Positions 6,175 to 13,549 are shown, numbered from the stretch's first letter. The stretch: DNA of 15,887 nucleotides from Deltaproteobacteria bacterium (GCA_030688705.1 JAUYJH010000156.1:1-15887), one strand, 5' to 3'. The notes: generated by a model from the letters alone, not told the origin. Program-made: numbers and translations.

Positions 6175-6930
6175 CAGTTCTCTAAAGCCTGTCTGGTGGT
6201 ACACGGTCTGACCGGCACCCCGCAAAATATGGGGCCATTGATCACAGCCCTCGAAAAGGCGGGGTATCGGGTAAAAGCTCCCCTCTTAAACGGCCATGGC
6301 GAGGGTCTCAAAAAACTGGCCGAAACCCCTTGGCAGGAATGGTATGGGCTGATTGCCCGTTGCCACAACGAACTCAAAAGAGACTCAAAAAAAGTTTTTT
6401 TCGCCGGGTTGTCGATGGGCTCCCTGCTCGGGTTGAAATTGGCGGAAGAGGTGGGCAATGATTTGGACGGCTTGGCACTGCTCGGTGTTCCGTGGAAATT
6501 AAAACCTCTCTTCAAATATCTTGTCATCCCTGGCATCCGCTATACGCCGCTTCGATGGATCATCCGCTCCACGGCGAAAAATTTCGAAAAAAGCGTCATC
6601 GACCCGCAGGGCCGTGAGCTTTACAGAAGCCACAGCTTGGCCAGAATGCCGGGGACGGCCGTTTTTCAGATGATGGATATGCTCTCGATTGTCAAAAAAG
6701 AACTCGCCAAAGTCACACAGCCCCTCTTGATGATCCACGGCGCCAAAGATCACTTGGCCGATCCGAAGGGGATGCTCGAAATCAGAAACGGGGTCTCTTC
6801 AAAAAAAGTAGAAATCGTGATGATGGAAAATTCAGCGCATGTTTTGACGGTTGATTATGACAAAGAGGCGGTGGTGAAAAAAGTCGTCACGTTTTTTGAT
6901 TCTTTAAGTACCGCCGAACATAACAGGTAG
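6169..6930 (+). CDS. Alpha/beta-hydrolase, Est30-like carboxylesterase/lipase
   Basis: A 253-residue cytoplasmic hydrolase. The oxyanion-hole segment LVVHGLTGTPQNMG is near residue 10. The nucleophile elbow is GLSMG with Ser82, the acidic residue is probably Asp194 in HGAKDHLAD, and the catalytic histidine is His224 in NSAHVLTVD. The order and spacing resemble the Geobacillus Est30 carboxylesterase family (about 247 residues); natural substrates are small esters. The frame is open upstream to 5977, but that part reads through a dispersed repeat and the polyprenyl synthase promoter and is not protein-like. The ATG at 6169, within the repeat end, gives a normal N-terminus. Its 3' end overlaps the converging pyrD-like gene by 44 bp. 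Confidence 0.87.
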   Translation: MTQFSKACLVVHGLTGTPQNMGPLITALEKAGYRVKAPLLNGHGEGLKKLAETPWQEWYGLIARCHNELKRDSKKVFFAGLSMGSLLGLKLAEEVGNDLDGLALLGVPWKLKPLFKYLVIPGIRYTPLRWIIRSTAKNFEKSVIDPQGRELYRSHSLARMPGTAVFQMMDMLSIVKKELAKVTQPLLMIHGAKDHLADPKGMLEIRNGVSSKKVEIVMMENSAHVLTVDYDKEAVVKKVVTFFDSLSTAEHNR

Positions 6931-7756
6931 GCCGCCACGGATAGCGCAGAAAAACGGAGCCGAAGGCGACGGCCTTGGCCCCAAACCCAAACAGATCAAT
7001 GATGTCATTATAATTCCAAACGCTCGATCCGATTACCGGAATTTTTGTATTCTGTGAAAGCTCTGCCACCATCTTCCAGTTGTGTTGCTGCACGATTTTT
7101 CCGGAAACGCCCCCGCCGCCGAATTTCGCCAAGGGTGATTTTTTGTCCGGGAACGCGGCAGACCACGGCACCGAGTTGATGCTGATCGCCTCGACCGCTC
7201 CCTCCAGCGCTTTCGCAATCTTGATATAGTCATGCGTACAGGCGAGTTTCAAAATCAACGGAAACGGTGAAATATATTTGAGTGCCTGCGCGGTATCGAT
7301 CACCGCCTGCGTATTTTGCTGCAGTTCACCGGACGAATTGGGGCAGGAAGCATTGATCTCCAAGGCTTTGATCGCCTTGCAATTTTTGAGGCGCACCGTC
7401 ATTTCCATATATTCCTGAAGATTTTCCCCCGCGATGGAGACGACAAAATGCCACGGCGATTTTTCAATTTTGGGATAACTATTTTTGATCCACCTATCAA
7501 TCCCCGGGTTGGCGAGCCCCACCGCATTCACCGTGCCCCCGCGCAGACAACGGACGGCGCGGCACGGATTCCACCAGCGTAAATTGCCGCGGCGCGGATT
7601 CAAAGTCAGCGATTTGACAATGATTGTAAAAAACTCCGGTTTGATCAAACCGACCCAGCGCAAAGGCCACTCCCACGGCCAGCCTTTGCCATCGAAAGCC
7701 AGCGCCCCGGATGCCGCAATAAATTGAAACTGGTGATTATTGGAAAGAGTAATCAT
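6887..7756 (-). CDS. pyrD: Dihydroorotate dehydrogenase-like flavoprotein, class 1 type
   Basis: Oxidises dihydroorotate to orotate in pyrimidine synthesis, with FMN. The 289-residue protein shows VNAVGLANPGI (76-86), the loop INASCPN (134-140) whose Cys138 sits where class 1 enzymes have the catalytic cysteine (class 2 has Ser), the substrate/FMN segment ISINSVPW (191-198), the glycine-rich GGGGVSGK (213-220) and the FMN phosphate region GAKAVAFGS. The N-terminus (ASGALAFDGKGWPWEWPLRWVGL) and the RRGNLRWWNP stretch differ from textbook PyrD, so it may belong to a divergent subgroup. The ATG at 7756 is preceded by no ribosome site, only a repeat from 7764. Reaction inferred from the family. 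Confidence 0.82.
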   Translation of the reverse strand: MITLSNNHQFQFIAASGALAFDGKGWPWEWPLRWVGLIKPEFFTIIVKSLTLNPRRGNLRWWNPCRAVRCLRGGTVNAVGLANPGIDRWIKNSYPKIEKSPWHFVVSIAGENLQEYMEMTVRLKNCKAIKALEINASCPNSSGELQQNTQAVIDTAQALKYISPFPLILKLACTHDYIKIAKALEGAVEAISINSVPWSAAFPDKKSPLAKFGGGGVSGKIVQQHNWKMVAELSQNTKIPVIGSSVWNYNDIIDLFGFGAKAVAFGSVFLRYPWRPTCYVRRYLKNQKT

Positions 7757-7763
7757 AGAGAGA

Positions 7764-7854
7764 CGTCATTCCGGCCCCGTATCGTAGTACGGGGCAGGCT
7801 CCAGCCGGAATCCAGTTTCTAAATGACTGGACCCCGGCTTTCGCCGGGGTGACG
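7764..7854. repeat. Dispersed palindromic repeat (CGTCATTCC...GGGGTGACG type)
   Basis: A 91-bp element between two minus-strand genes. The ends CGTCATTCCGG and CGGGGTGACG can pair in part, and two internal hairpins are visible (GCCCCGTA/TACGGGGC at about 7784-7797, CCCCGGC/GCCGGGG at 7832-7849, plus TCCAGT/ACTGGA). It is a different family from the GTCATTGCGAG elements. It ends the hpnG side and lies 7 bp before the pyrD start codon. Confidence 0.8.
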
Positions 7855-7896
7855 ATTTCCTAGGGGTGACGGTTTCCTAGGGGTGACGGTTTCATA
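7846..7896. repeat. Three tandem copies of a 17-bp unit at the 3' end of the HpnG-type gene
   Basis: Units at 7846-7862, 7863-7879 and 7880-7896 have the form GGGGTGACGRTTTCCTA, with one variant base between units 1 and 2 and one change in unit 3 (CATA for CCTA). The first unit contains the end of the neighbouring palindromic repeat, suggesting the array grew from it. The last unit contains the stop codon of the phosphorylase gene (7892-7894). Confidence 0.9.
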
Positions 7897-8629
7897 AATT
7901 TTTTAAAAAAGCTTCCACAAATCGGTTAATCGATGCTCTGGCCTGTGCGGCACAATATTGGAGCTGTGGGAGTTTCATCATGTCGCCGGGGGTTTTAACC
8001 AGATGCCCCATCAGCATTAACGGTTTCGCCCCTCCCTCATCATCAATACAGTCCTTCAAATCGGGAAGTTCCATGGCAACCGGATCTAAAACCGCCTTGA
8101 CCGCTAAAAACGGGACGGCGTGCCGTTTGGCAACACGGGCTGCGGCGGCGGCTTCCATATCGAGCGCCAAACAGTCATGCACCGCCCCCAGATCGGCCTT
8201 TTCATGGGGACTGCTGATCACGCCCGCCACGGTTGCCAGCCCCCCCACGCGATGGTCGATCCCTTTTGCTTTGCACGCCTCTTTGGCATCGGCCAACAAA
8301 TCGGCATCCCCCGCAAAAAGCTCCCCCGTTGCGGCATCGATCACTTTTTGTGCCAAAACAAGACTCGCGGCAGAGGCCAAAGGCGAAGCGCCGCCGGCGT
8401 AACCGACAAACAAAATTGCCGAAGGTTTGAACTCCGGCAAAACCTGATTTAGGGCCTTTTCCACACGCAAGGGGCCAAGACCTGCCGTTAAAAGGCCTAT
8501 CTCACGGCCAAAAAGAAGGCCCCGTTTCAACACCGCCGGTTTGAAATGGATGGTGCAATCGACCGCCAGATTCTCCTTCAAATCACGGGTTTCATCTTGA
8601 AGAGCGGCGGCAATGAGTAAGGGTGACAA
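7892..8629 (-). CDS. hpnG: Nucleoside phosphorylase family protein, probably hopanoid-associated HpnG
   Basis: A 245-residue protein of the PNP/MTA nucleosidase superfamily. Visible elements are LLTAGLGPLRVEKALNQVL, ILFVGYAGGASP (the ribose/phosphate-binding glycine region, residues 72-83) and ALDMEAAAAARVAKRHAVPFLAVKAVLDP, with the DMEA substrate loop and a late Asp (LDP) where the family has its catalytic acid. HpnG cleaves adenine from adenosylhopane. The resemblance plus the nearby hpnH supports this role, but MTA/SAH nucleosidase or futalosine hydrolase cannot be excluded from sequence alone. The start is a TTG at 8629 with no ribosome site; an ATG at 8637 is out of frame. The gene's stop is inside a 17-bp tandem repeat. 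Confidence 0.75.
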   Translation of the reverse strand: MSPLLIAAALQDETRDLKENLAVDCTIHFKPAVLKRGLLFGREIGLLTAGLGPLRVEKALNQVLPEFKPSAILFVGYAGGASPLASAASLVLAQKVIDAATGELFAGDADLLADAKEACKAKGIDHRVGGLATVAGVISSPHEKADLGAVHDCLALDMEAAAAARVAKRHAVPFLAVKAVLDPVAMELPDLKDCIDDEGGAKPLMLMGHLVKTPGDMMKLPQLQYCAAQARASINRFVEAFLKNL

Positions 8630-8662
8630 GATGGCATCACTATTAGCCTTTTGTGTGAAATA

Positions 8663-8692
8663 TTGTCAATAAACATCGGTAAGTGATACCAT
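8663..8692 (+). promoter_or_regulatory. Possible extended -10 promoter for the NHL lipoprotein gene
   Basis: TTGTCA (8663-8668), an 18-bp spacer and TACCAT (8687-8692) preceded by TGA as in extended -10 promoters. Transcription would begin near 8699, so the GTG at 8704 is favoured as start over the GTG at 8683, which would not be on the mRNA. Only 53 bp separate this gene from the divergent phosphorylase start. Confidence 0.4.
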
Positions 8693-8703
8693 CGTCCTCT
8701 CGT

Positions 8704-10773
8704 GTGAAGAACATCTTCTTATTATACGTCTTTGTTATACTCCTCTTTTTTGGCTGTGGGGGCACACCCGGTGGCGGAGGGGGGGGCGGCGGCTCCGCGA
8801 CGTTAAACCTGACGATCCAAAACCCAGACCCGAATGCCAGCGGTACGAGCAAGGCTTATAAAACCGCGGTGCTCTCCGAGGCTCAACCCTCTGTCGCTAA
8901 AGCTGCGGTCGCCAGCGCTTCGGTTACCTGTTGCAGCGTTACAGGAAGCGGGCCCGGTTCCATTTCTGAAAATATCTGTTTTACCGCCGGTGCCGCTACG
9001 ACCAGCGGCAGTATCGAAATCTCCTTCGGCAGCAATTGGACATTGTGTGTCGAATGTGTCGATTCGGCTCTTACCACGAACGGGATTAAGGGAGGCTATT
9101 CTGGATGTGTCACAACCGACATCGCCAGCAATACCTCTGTCTCCCTTTCCCCAAAATTTTTGAATCTCATTGCCGATGACGCCGACGACTGCCAGTCGAT
9201 CCGGATCAATCAAGATTCGGCAACCCAGAGCAAATTGACGATTCTTTTCGGCTCTCTATTGACAGACACGCAAAAAGGGACGGCCAAGGTGTTGGTCGAA
9301 TTCGACACGGCAGGAAGCCGGACATCACTCGGCGTTTTAGACTCCAGCCAAAGCGATGGACTGACCGCCGGGACCAAATCGGGAGCCTACATTCTTTTTC
9401 AAGGGGGCGTGGGAAGACCCTCTGCCTTTCTTTACAATGCGAGCGACGCAAAGGTGATGCGACTGGGCTGTTCATGGGATACCACCGTTACCAGTAAAAC
9501 ACAGGCCAACTGCACCTTCGGCATCACACAGATGAAAACCCTTTTGGACAGCGATGAAGATGGCCAGTGGGCCGCCTTGTGCAGTGTGAGCGGCGGTTCC
9601 GCCAATAATTGGGACAGACTCCCCAACAGCGGATTTGCCAAATATCTTTTGACCGGAAACAGCTCGGTTGAAAATGACGTCTCCACTCTCATCACAAACG
9701 GAGGGGCCTGCAATCCCGATAGAACCGGAGAAACCTGCAGCAGCGGCGATTGTTCTGCTGACAGTCTCTGCCGTACCCTGACCCATACGGCCATTGAACC
9801 GGCTTCGGCCGTTGTCACCAATGTAGCCGGCCCCGATGCGGGTGACACTACTGCCGGTTCTACGGACGGAACCGGAAACGCCGCCTCCTTTGACACGCCG
9901 ATAGGACTCTGTCTCACTTTCGATGGAACACAGCTGTACATGGTAGACCGTGCCAACAACGCCATCCGCCAGATCGACATCGCAACAACTGCCGTAACCA
10001 CACTGGCATCGGGAGGCGACATTAATTTTCCGCAAGACTGTGCCGCGGATGAAAATAATGTTTATTTCACCAACGGCAACACCGAACAGGTCTTGAAAGT
10101 GGTCGTTGAAGGGGGCGATGTCAGTGTCCTTGCCGGAACCGGAGATGCGGGGAACGTCAACAGCAGTGTAGGGCTTAATGCGCAATTCAACACCCCATTC
10201 GGCATCGTCATCAGCCCCTACCCCAATGTGACACACCTTTATGTTGCCGACAGCGGAAATAATGCCATTCGAAAGATCTCTTTGTCCGGGGATAACGAGG
10301 TTACAACCGTTGCCAGCAGTACCGCCACAGGGGCCGATGGGATTAATTTTTTGACTGTCGACTCGACCGACACGACCCTTTATTTTACCGACAGCGGTAA
10401 CAACCGGGTCCGCAAATTTGTGATCGGCGCCACTTCCAGCACCACGATTGCCGGCTCCGGCGCCGCCGGATGCGTGGACGGCACCGGAACGGCCGCTACA
10501 TTCAACGTCCCGGGCGGTCTTGTTTTCTCCCCTGCGGACGATTACCTCTACGTATCCGGCGTCAGCTGCCCCAATATCCGAAGCATCAATATTGACACAG
10601 GCGTGGTGACTCGCATTGCGGGTGATTCTGCGGCCGCGTCCGATACAAACGGCACCGGCACCGCGGCCCGCTTCGGCGGCCCCACCGGCATCGCTATCAA
10701 TGTTCCGGGAACTATTTTGTATGTTGCCGAACAAAATAATAATAAAATCCGCAAAATCACACTGACTCCATAA
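8704..10773 (+). CDS. Large NHL-repeat beta-propeller lipoprotein
   Basis: A 689-residue exported lipoprotein (696 from the alternative GTG at 8683). The N-terminus KNIFLLYVFVILLFFGC is a lipoprotein signal whose FFGC lipobox puts the lipidated cysteine at residue 18. A glycine linker encoded by a G8 tract follows. Residues about 30-370 form an unrecognised region with many cysteines (for example CNPDRTGETCSSGDCSADSLC). The C-terminal 300 residues hold six NHL-type blades with signatures such as LYMVDRANNAIRQI, LYVADSGNNAIRKI, LYFTDSGNNRVRKF and LYVAEQNNNKIRKI, separated by DGTGTAATF-like turns, making a six-bladed propeller. Such proteins bind ligands at the cell surface. It separates hpnG from hpnH, and nothing links it to hopanoids. 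Likely anchored in the outer membrane. Confidence 0.88.
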   Translation: MKNIFLLYVFVILLFFGCGGTPGGGGGGGGSATLNLTIQNPDPNASGTSKAYKTAVLSEAQPSVAKAAVASASVTCCSVTGSGPGSISENICFTAGAATTSGSIEISFGSNWTLCVECVDSALTTNGIKGGYSGCVTTDIASNTSVSLSPKFLNLIADDADDCQSIRINQDSATQSKLTILFGSLLTDTQKGTAKVLVEFDTAGSRTSLGVLDSSQSDGLTAGTKSGAYILFQGGVGRPSAFLYNASDAKVMRLGCSWDTTVTSKTQANCTFGITQMKTLLDSDEDGQWAALCSVSGGSANNWDRLPNSGFAKYLLTGNSSVENDVSTLITNGGACNPDRTGETCSSGDCSADSLCRTLTHTAIEPASAVVTNVAGPDAGDTTAGSTDGTGNAASFDTPIGLCLTFDGTQLYMVDRANNAIRQIDIATTAVTTLASGGDINFPQDCAADENNVYFTNGNTEQVLKVVVEGGDVSVLAGTGDAGNVNSSVGLNAQFNTPFGIVISPYPNVTHLYVADSGNNAIRKISLSGDNEVTTVASSTATGADGINFLTVDSTDTTLYFTDSGNNRVRKFVIGATSSTTIAGSGAAGCVDGTGTAATFNVPGGLVFSPADDYLYVSGVSCPNIRSINIDTGVVTRIAGDSAAASDTNGTGTAARFGGPTGIAINVPGTILYVAEQNNNKIRKITLTP

Positions 10774-10792
10774 AAACTGTCATATAGTGCCA

Positions 10793-10812
10793 CCTGCCTG
10801 CCGGCAGGCAGG
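10793..10812. terminator. GC-rich perfect palindrome between the NHL gene and hpnH, possible terminator
   Basis: CCTGCCTGCC followed directly by its complement GGCAGGCAGG forms a 20-bp perfect palindrome, 17 bp after the end of the NHL gene's stop codon. A CTTTTACC stretch follows after some 15 bp, so the T tract is poor and termination is only probable. It may equally be another dispersed palindromic repeat, since the sequence around it (GTGCC and GGCCAC) pairs in part. Confidence 0.45.
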
Positions 10813-10878
10813 GGCCACCGGGTGACACTTTTACCCTCTTGACCTTGGCCATCTAAATATGTTTCATGTCCGCAACTT

Positions 10879-11889
10879 ATGTCCGTACCAGCGATACAAA
10901 TGTGGCGCGTGGCCTCTTATGTTTTGGGGCAAAAGCTCAAAGGGCGCAAACGCTATCCCTTGGTCTTGATGCTGGAGCCCCTTTTTCGCTGCAACTTGGC
11001 CTGCGCCGGCTGCGGCAAAATTCAATATCCCGACGAAACACTCAAAAAACATCTGACGGCAGAGCAATGCTTCAAGGCGGTGGAAGAATGCGGGGCACCC
11101 ATGGTGTCGATTCCCGGCGGTGAGCCGCTCATGCATCCCGAAATCGATAAAATTGTGGCAGGATTGGTCGAACGAAAAAAATTCATCTATCTCTGCACCA
11201 ACGCCATTCTCTTAAAACGCAAACTCGATCTCTTCAAGCCCTCAAAATACCTGACTTTCAGCGTGCATATGGACGGCCTCAAAGAGGAACACGATAAAGC
11301 GGTTTGTCGTGACGGCGTTTACGAACAGGCTTTGGGCGGTATCAAAGAGGCATTAAAACGGGGTCACAGGGTCACCACCAACTCCACATTATTTGAGGGA
11401 ACGGAGCCCGAAAGAGTCCGCGAATTTTTTGATACGATGTCGGCCTTGGATGTGGAAGGGATGATGATCTCGCCGGGCTATTCTTATGAAAAAGCCCCCG
11501 ATCAGGAACATTTTTTGAAGAGGAGCAAAACCCATCAGCTCTTCAGCCAGATTTTAAGCCAACCGAAAAAAAACTGGCGCTTTAACCAATCGCCCCTCTT
11601 TTTGGCTTTCCTGCAGGGAAAAAGAACTTATCAATGCACCCCGTGGGGAAACCCGACCTACAATCTCTTCGGCTGGCAAAAGCCGTGCTATCTGATGTCC
11701 GAGGGCTATGCCTCCACTTTTAAAGAGCTGATGCAAGAGACCGACTGGGACAAGTACGGGACCGGCCGCCATGAAAAATGCGCCGACTGCATGGTCCACT
11801 GCGGCTACGAAGCAAGTGCGGTAGATGACACCTTCGGCTCGATCCGCGGACTTTTTGATACCGTCCGATTTATGTTAAAGCCGGCCTAA
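10879..11889 (+). CDS. hpnH: Adenosylhopane synthase HpnH, radical SAM enzyme
   Basis: A 336-residue radical SAM protein. The 4Fe-4S-binding CX3CX2C motif is C38, C42, C45 in EPLFRCNLACAGCGK. A GGEP motif follows (SIPGGEPLMHPEI, about residue 77). The stretch SPGYSYEKAPDQEHFL, the segment YQCTPWGNPTYNLFGWQKPCYL and the C-terminal HEKCADCMVHCGYE are diagnostic of HpnH as I know it. The enzyme adds the 5'-deoxyadenosyl radical to diploptene, the first step in C35 hopanoid side-chain formation. The length equals the family norm. The ATG at 10879 has no ribosome site. Its likely partner hpnG lies 2.2 kb upstream on the other strand; no squalene-hopene cyclase is in the window. Confidence 0.93.
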   Translation: MSVPAIQMWRVASYVLGQKLKGRKRYPLVLMLEPLFRCNLACAGCGKIQYPDETLKKHLTAEQCFKAVEECGAPMVSIPGGEPLMHPEIDKIVAGLVERKKFIYLCTNAILLKRKLDLFKPSKYLTFSVHMDGLKEEHDKAVCRDGVYEQALGGIKEALKRGHRVTTNSTLFEGTEPERVREFFDTMSALDVEGMMISPGYSYEKAPDQEHFLKRSKTHQLFSQILSQPKKNWRFNQSPLFLAFLQGKRTYQCTPWGNPTYNLFGWQKPCYLMSEGYASTFKELMQETDWDKYGTGRHEKCADCMVHCGYEASAVDDTFGSIRGLFDTVRFMLKPA

Positions 11890-11906
11890 GGAGAAAAACA
11901 AATCAT

Positions 11907-12034
11907 AAATTCTAAACACTAAATTCTAAACAAATACCAATATTCCAAATTCCAAAACTCCAAATAACGGTTTGAAATTTGAAAAATTGGAGTTTGGGAT
12001 TTGTTTAGGATTTAGATTTTAGGATTTAGAATTT
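11907..12034. repeat. AT-rich long imperfect palindromic repeat upstream of hemL
   Basis: A 128-bp element with perfect 10-bp terminal inverted repeats (AAATTCTAAA and TTTAGAATTT) and many imperfectly complementary stretches inside (CCAAATTCC with GGAGTTTGG, ACAAAT with ATTTGT). It fills the hpnH-hemL gap and ends 6 bp before the hemL ATG, so the leader of hemL would consist of the repeat. Repeats of this shape are, to my recollection, dispersed in many environmental genomes. Confidence 0.88.
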
Positions 12035-12040
12035 GCTCTT

Positions 12041-13276
12041 ATGAACGCCTTCTTGTCCTCCAAATTATTCGAAGAGGCGCTGGCTCTATTTCCCGGCGGG
12101 GTTAATTCGCCGGTCCGTGCCTTTGGCGCGGTCGGCGGTACGCCACCGTTTATTGCCAAGGCACAAGGCCCCAAAATTTGGGATGTCGATGGAAACGAAT
12201 ACATCGATTATGTCGGAAGCTGGGGACCCGCGATTTTAGGACATGCCCATCCAAAAGTCGTGGCGGCGGTGCAAAAAGCGACGGCCAACGGATTTAGTTT
12301 TGGCGCACCGACAGAATTAGAATCACGATTGGGGAGCATGGTCCGGGACATTTTTCCATCGATGGAAAAACTCCGCTTTGTTAATTCCGGCACCGAAGCC
12401 ACGATGAGCGCCATCCGCCTGGCCCGCGGCGCCACAGCCAGAGACAAAATCATCAAATTTGAAGGCTGTTATCACGGCCATGCCGATTTTCTTCTGGTGA
12501 AGGCCGGTTCCGGCGCCGCCACATTCGGAAACCCATCGAGCGCCGGCGTCCCGAAAGATTTTGCAAAACATACTTTGGTGGCCACATATAACGATCTCGA
12601 TTCCGTTCAAAAATTATTGGATGCCAATAAAAATGAAATCGCCTGTATCATTGTAGAACCCGTTGCGGGAAATATGGGATGCGTTCCGCCAAAGCCGGGA
12701 TTTCTTCAGGGCTTAAAAGACCTCTGCCAAAACCACGGCGCCCTGCTGATTTTTGATGAGGTGATGACCGGCTTTCGCGTTGCTTTGGGCGGCGCCCAAG
12801 AATTATACAACATCAAGCCCGATATCACCTGTCTTGGAAAAATCGTTGGCGGGGGTTTGCCGGTAGGGGCTTACGGCGGCAGAAAAGAGTTGATGGATCA
12901 AATCTCCCCTCTCGGAAAAATTTATCAGGCGGGGACGTTATCGGGAAATCCTTTGGCGATGACGGCGGGGATCGAAACATTAAAAATTCTGGTGCAAAAA
13001 GAGGTCTATAAAAAATTAAATGAAACTTCGGCACAATTGACTTCCGGAATTCAAGAAATTGTGAAGACCAAAAAAAGGAAAGCTAAAATAGGAGCCGTCG
13101 GTTCCATGTGGACTCTTTTTTTCGATAATGGAGAGGAATTTAAAAGATTCTTTCATGCGGCCCTCGAAAAAGGAATTTATCTCCCTCCAAGCCAATTTGA
13201 GTCCGCTTTTGTCAGTTTAGCCCACCAAAACAAAGAAATTGACCATACTTTGAGTGTTTTTGAGGCCATTTTATGA
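12041..13276 (+). CDS. hemL: Glutamate-1-semialdehyde 2,1-aminomutase
   Basis: A PLP enzyme of the C5 pathway: it converts glutamate-1-semialdehyde to 5-aminolevulinate for haem and other tetrapyrroles. The 411-residue protein has FPGGVNSPVRAFGAVGGTPPF at the N-terminus, FVNSGTEATMSAIRLARG (about 110), YHGHADFLLVKAGSG, TFGNPSSAGVP, FDEVMTGFRVALGGAQ, and the PLP-lysine K267 in CLGKIVGGGLPVGA, followed by AGTLSGNPLAM. It is slightly shorter than the usual 425-430 residues. No ribosome site precedes the ATG, only the AT-rich repeat ending at 12034. Its stop overlaps the atpZ start by 4 bp (ATGA), so it heads a hemL-atpZ-atpI-atpB-atpE unit. Confidence 0.95.
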   Translation: MNAFLSSKLFEEALALFPGGVNSPVRAFGAVGGTPPFIAKAQGPKIWDVDGNEYIDYVGSWGPAILGHAHPKVVAAVQKATANGFSFGAPTELESRLGSMVRDIFPSMEKLRFVNSGTEATMSAIRLARGATARDKIIKFEGCYHGHADFLLVKAGSGAATFGNPSSAGVPKDFAKHTLVATYNDLDSVQKLLDANKNEIACIIVEPVAGNMGCVPPKPGFLQGLKDLCQNHGALLIFDEVMTGFRVALGGAQELYNIKPDITCLGKIVGGGLPVGAYGGRKELMDQISPLGKIYQAGTLSGNPLAMTAGIETLKILVQKEVYKKLNETSAQLTSGIQEIVKTKKRKAKIGAVGSMWTLFFDNGEEFKRFFHAALEKGIYLPPSQFESAFVSLAHQNKEIDHTLSVFEAIL

Positions 13277-13500
13277 ACAATTTACCAAAAAAAGACCCAT
13301 TATGGGTTATTTTTGGACTTTATGGAGCAGTTGGCATTCAACTTGCCTTGGCGGTTGTGGGGGGGTGGTTTCTGGGCAACTACTTCGATGAAAAGCTCCA
13401 AACAGCCCCTTGGCTGGCTTTGGGGGGCCTTGTGGGCGGATTTATCGGTGGACTATACAACCTCATCCGCATTTTAAAATGGCGCTCACGAGGAGCCTGA
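13273..13500 (+). CDS. atpZ: AtpZ-like F0F1 ATPase assembly/accessory protein
   Basis: A 75-residue membrane protein with two helices: YGAVGIQLALAVVGGWFLGNYF (about 13-34) and WLALGGLVGGFIGGLYNLIRIL (about 47-68). Two short helices with GG-rich packing and an arginine after the second helix are typical of the AtpZ/ATPase_gene1 family, thought to help F0 assembly or metal transport. It begins inside the end of hemL (ATGA overlap). Its last four codons and stop lie in the left arm of a 44-bp perfect palindrome, so the normal tail may have been replaced by repeat-derived residues (SRGA). Confidence 0.85.
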   Translation: MNNLPKKDPLWVIFGLYGAVGIQLALAVVGGWFLGNYFDEKLQTAPWLALGGLVGGFIGGLYNLIRILKWRSRGA

Positions 13501-13529
13501 CTCCTCATGAGGAGTCAGGCTCCTCGTGA
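13486..13529. repeat. 44-bp perfect palindrome at the atpZ-atpI junction
   Basis: Two 22-bp arms meet with no loop, the centre being TCATGA at 13505-13510. The left arm (TCACGAGGAGCCTGACTCC) holds the last codons and stop of atpZ, and the right arm is its complement, ending in CTCCTCGTGA. RNA folded here would form a hairpin of over 18 bp; there is no T tract after it, so it is not a classical terminator. It overlaps the GTG at 13526 that could start atpI. Confidence 0.95.
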
Positions 13530-13549
13530 AAGAAAAGGTAGTTGACGAA

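Noticed and set aside
7846..7896. CRISPR array from the 17-bp tandem units
   Set aside because: Units are directly adjacent with no spacers, only three copies, and no cas genes are present.
9472..10734. 420-codon open frame on the minus strand within the NHL gene
   Set aside because: It is a shadow of the repetitive Gly/Thr/Ala-rich coding strand: the translation is Gly/Arg/Val low-complexity sequence without domains, and the plus strand has clear NHL blades.
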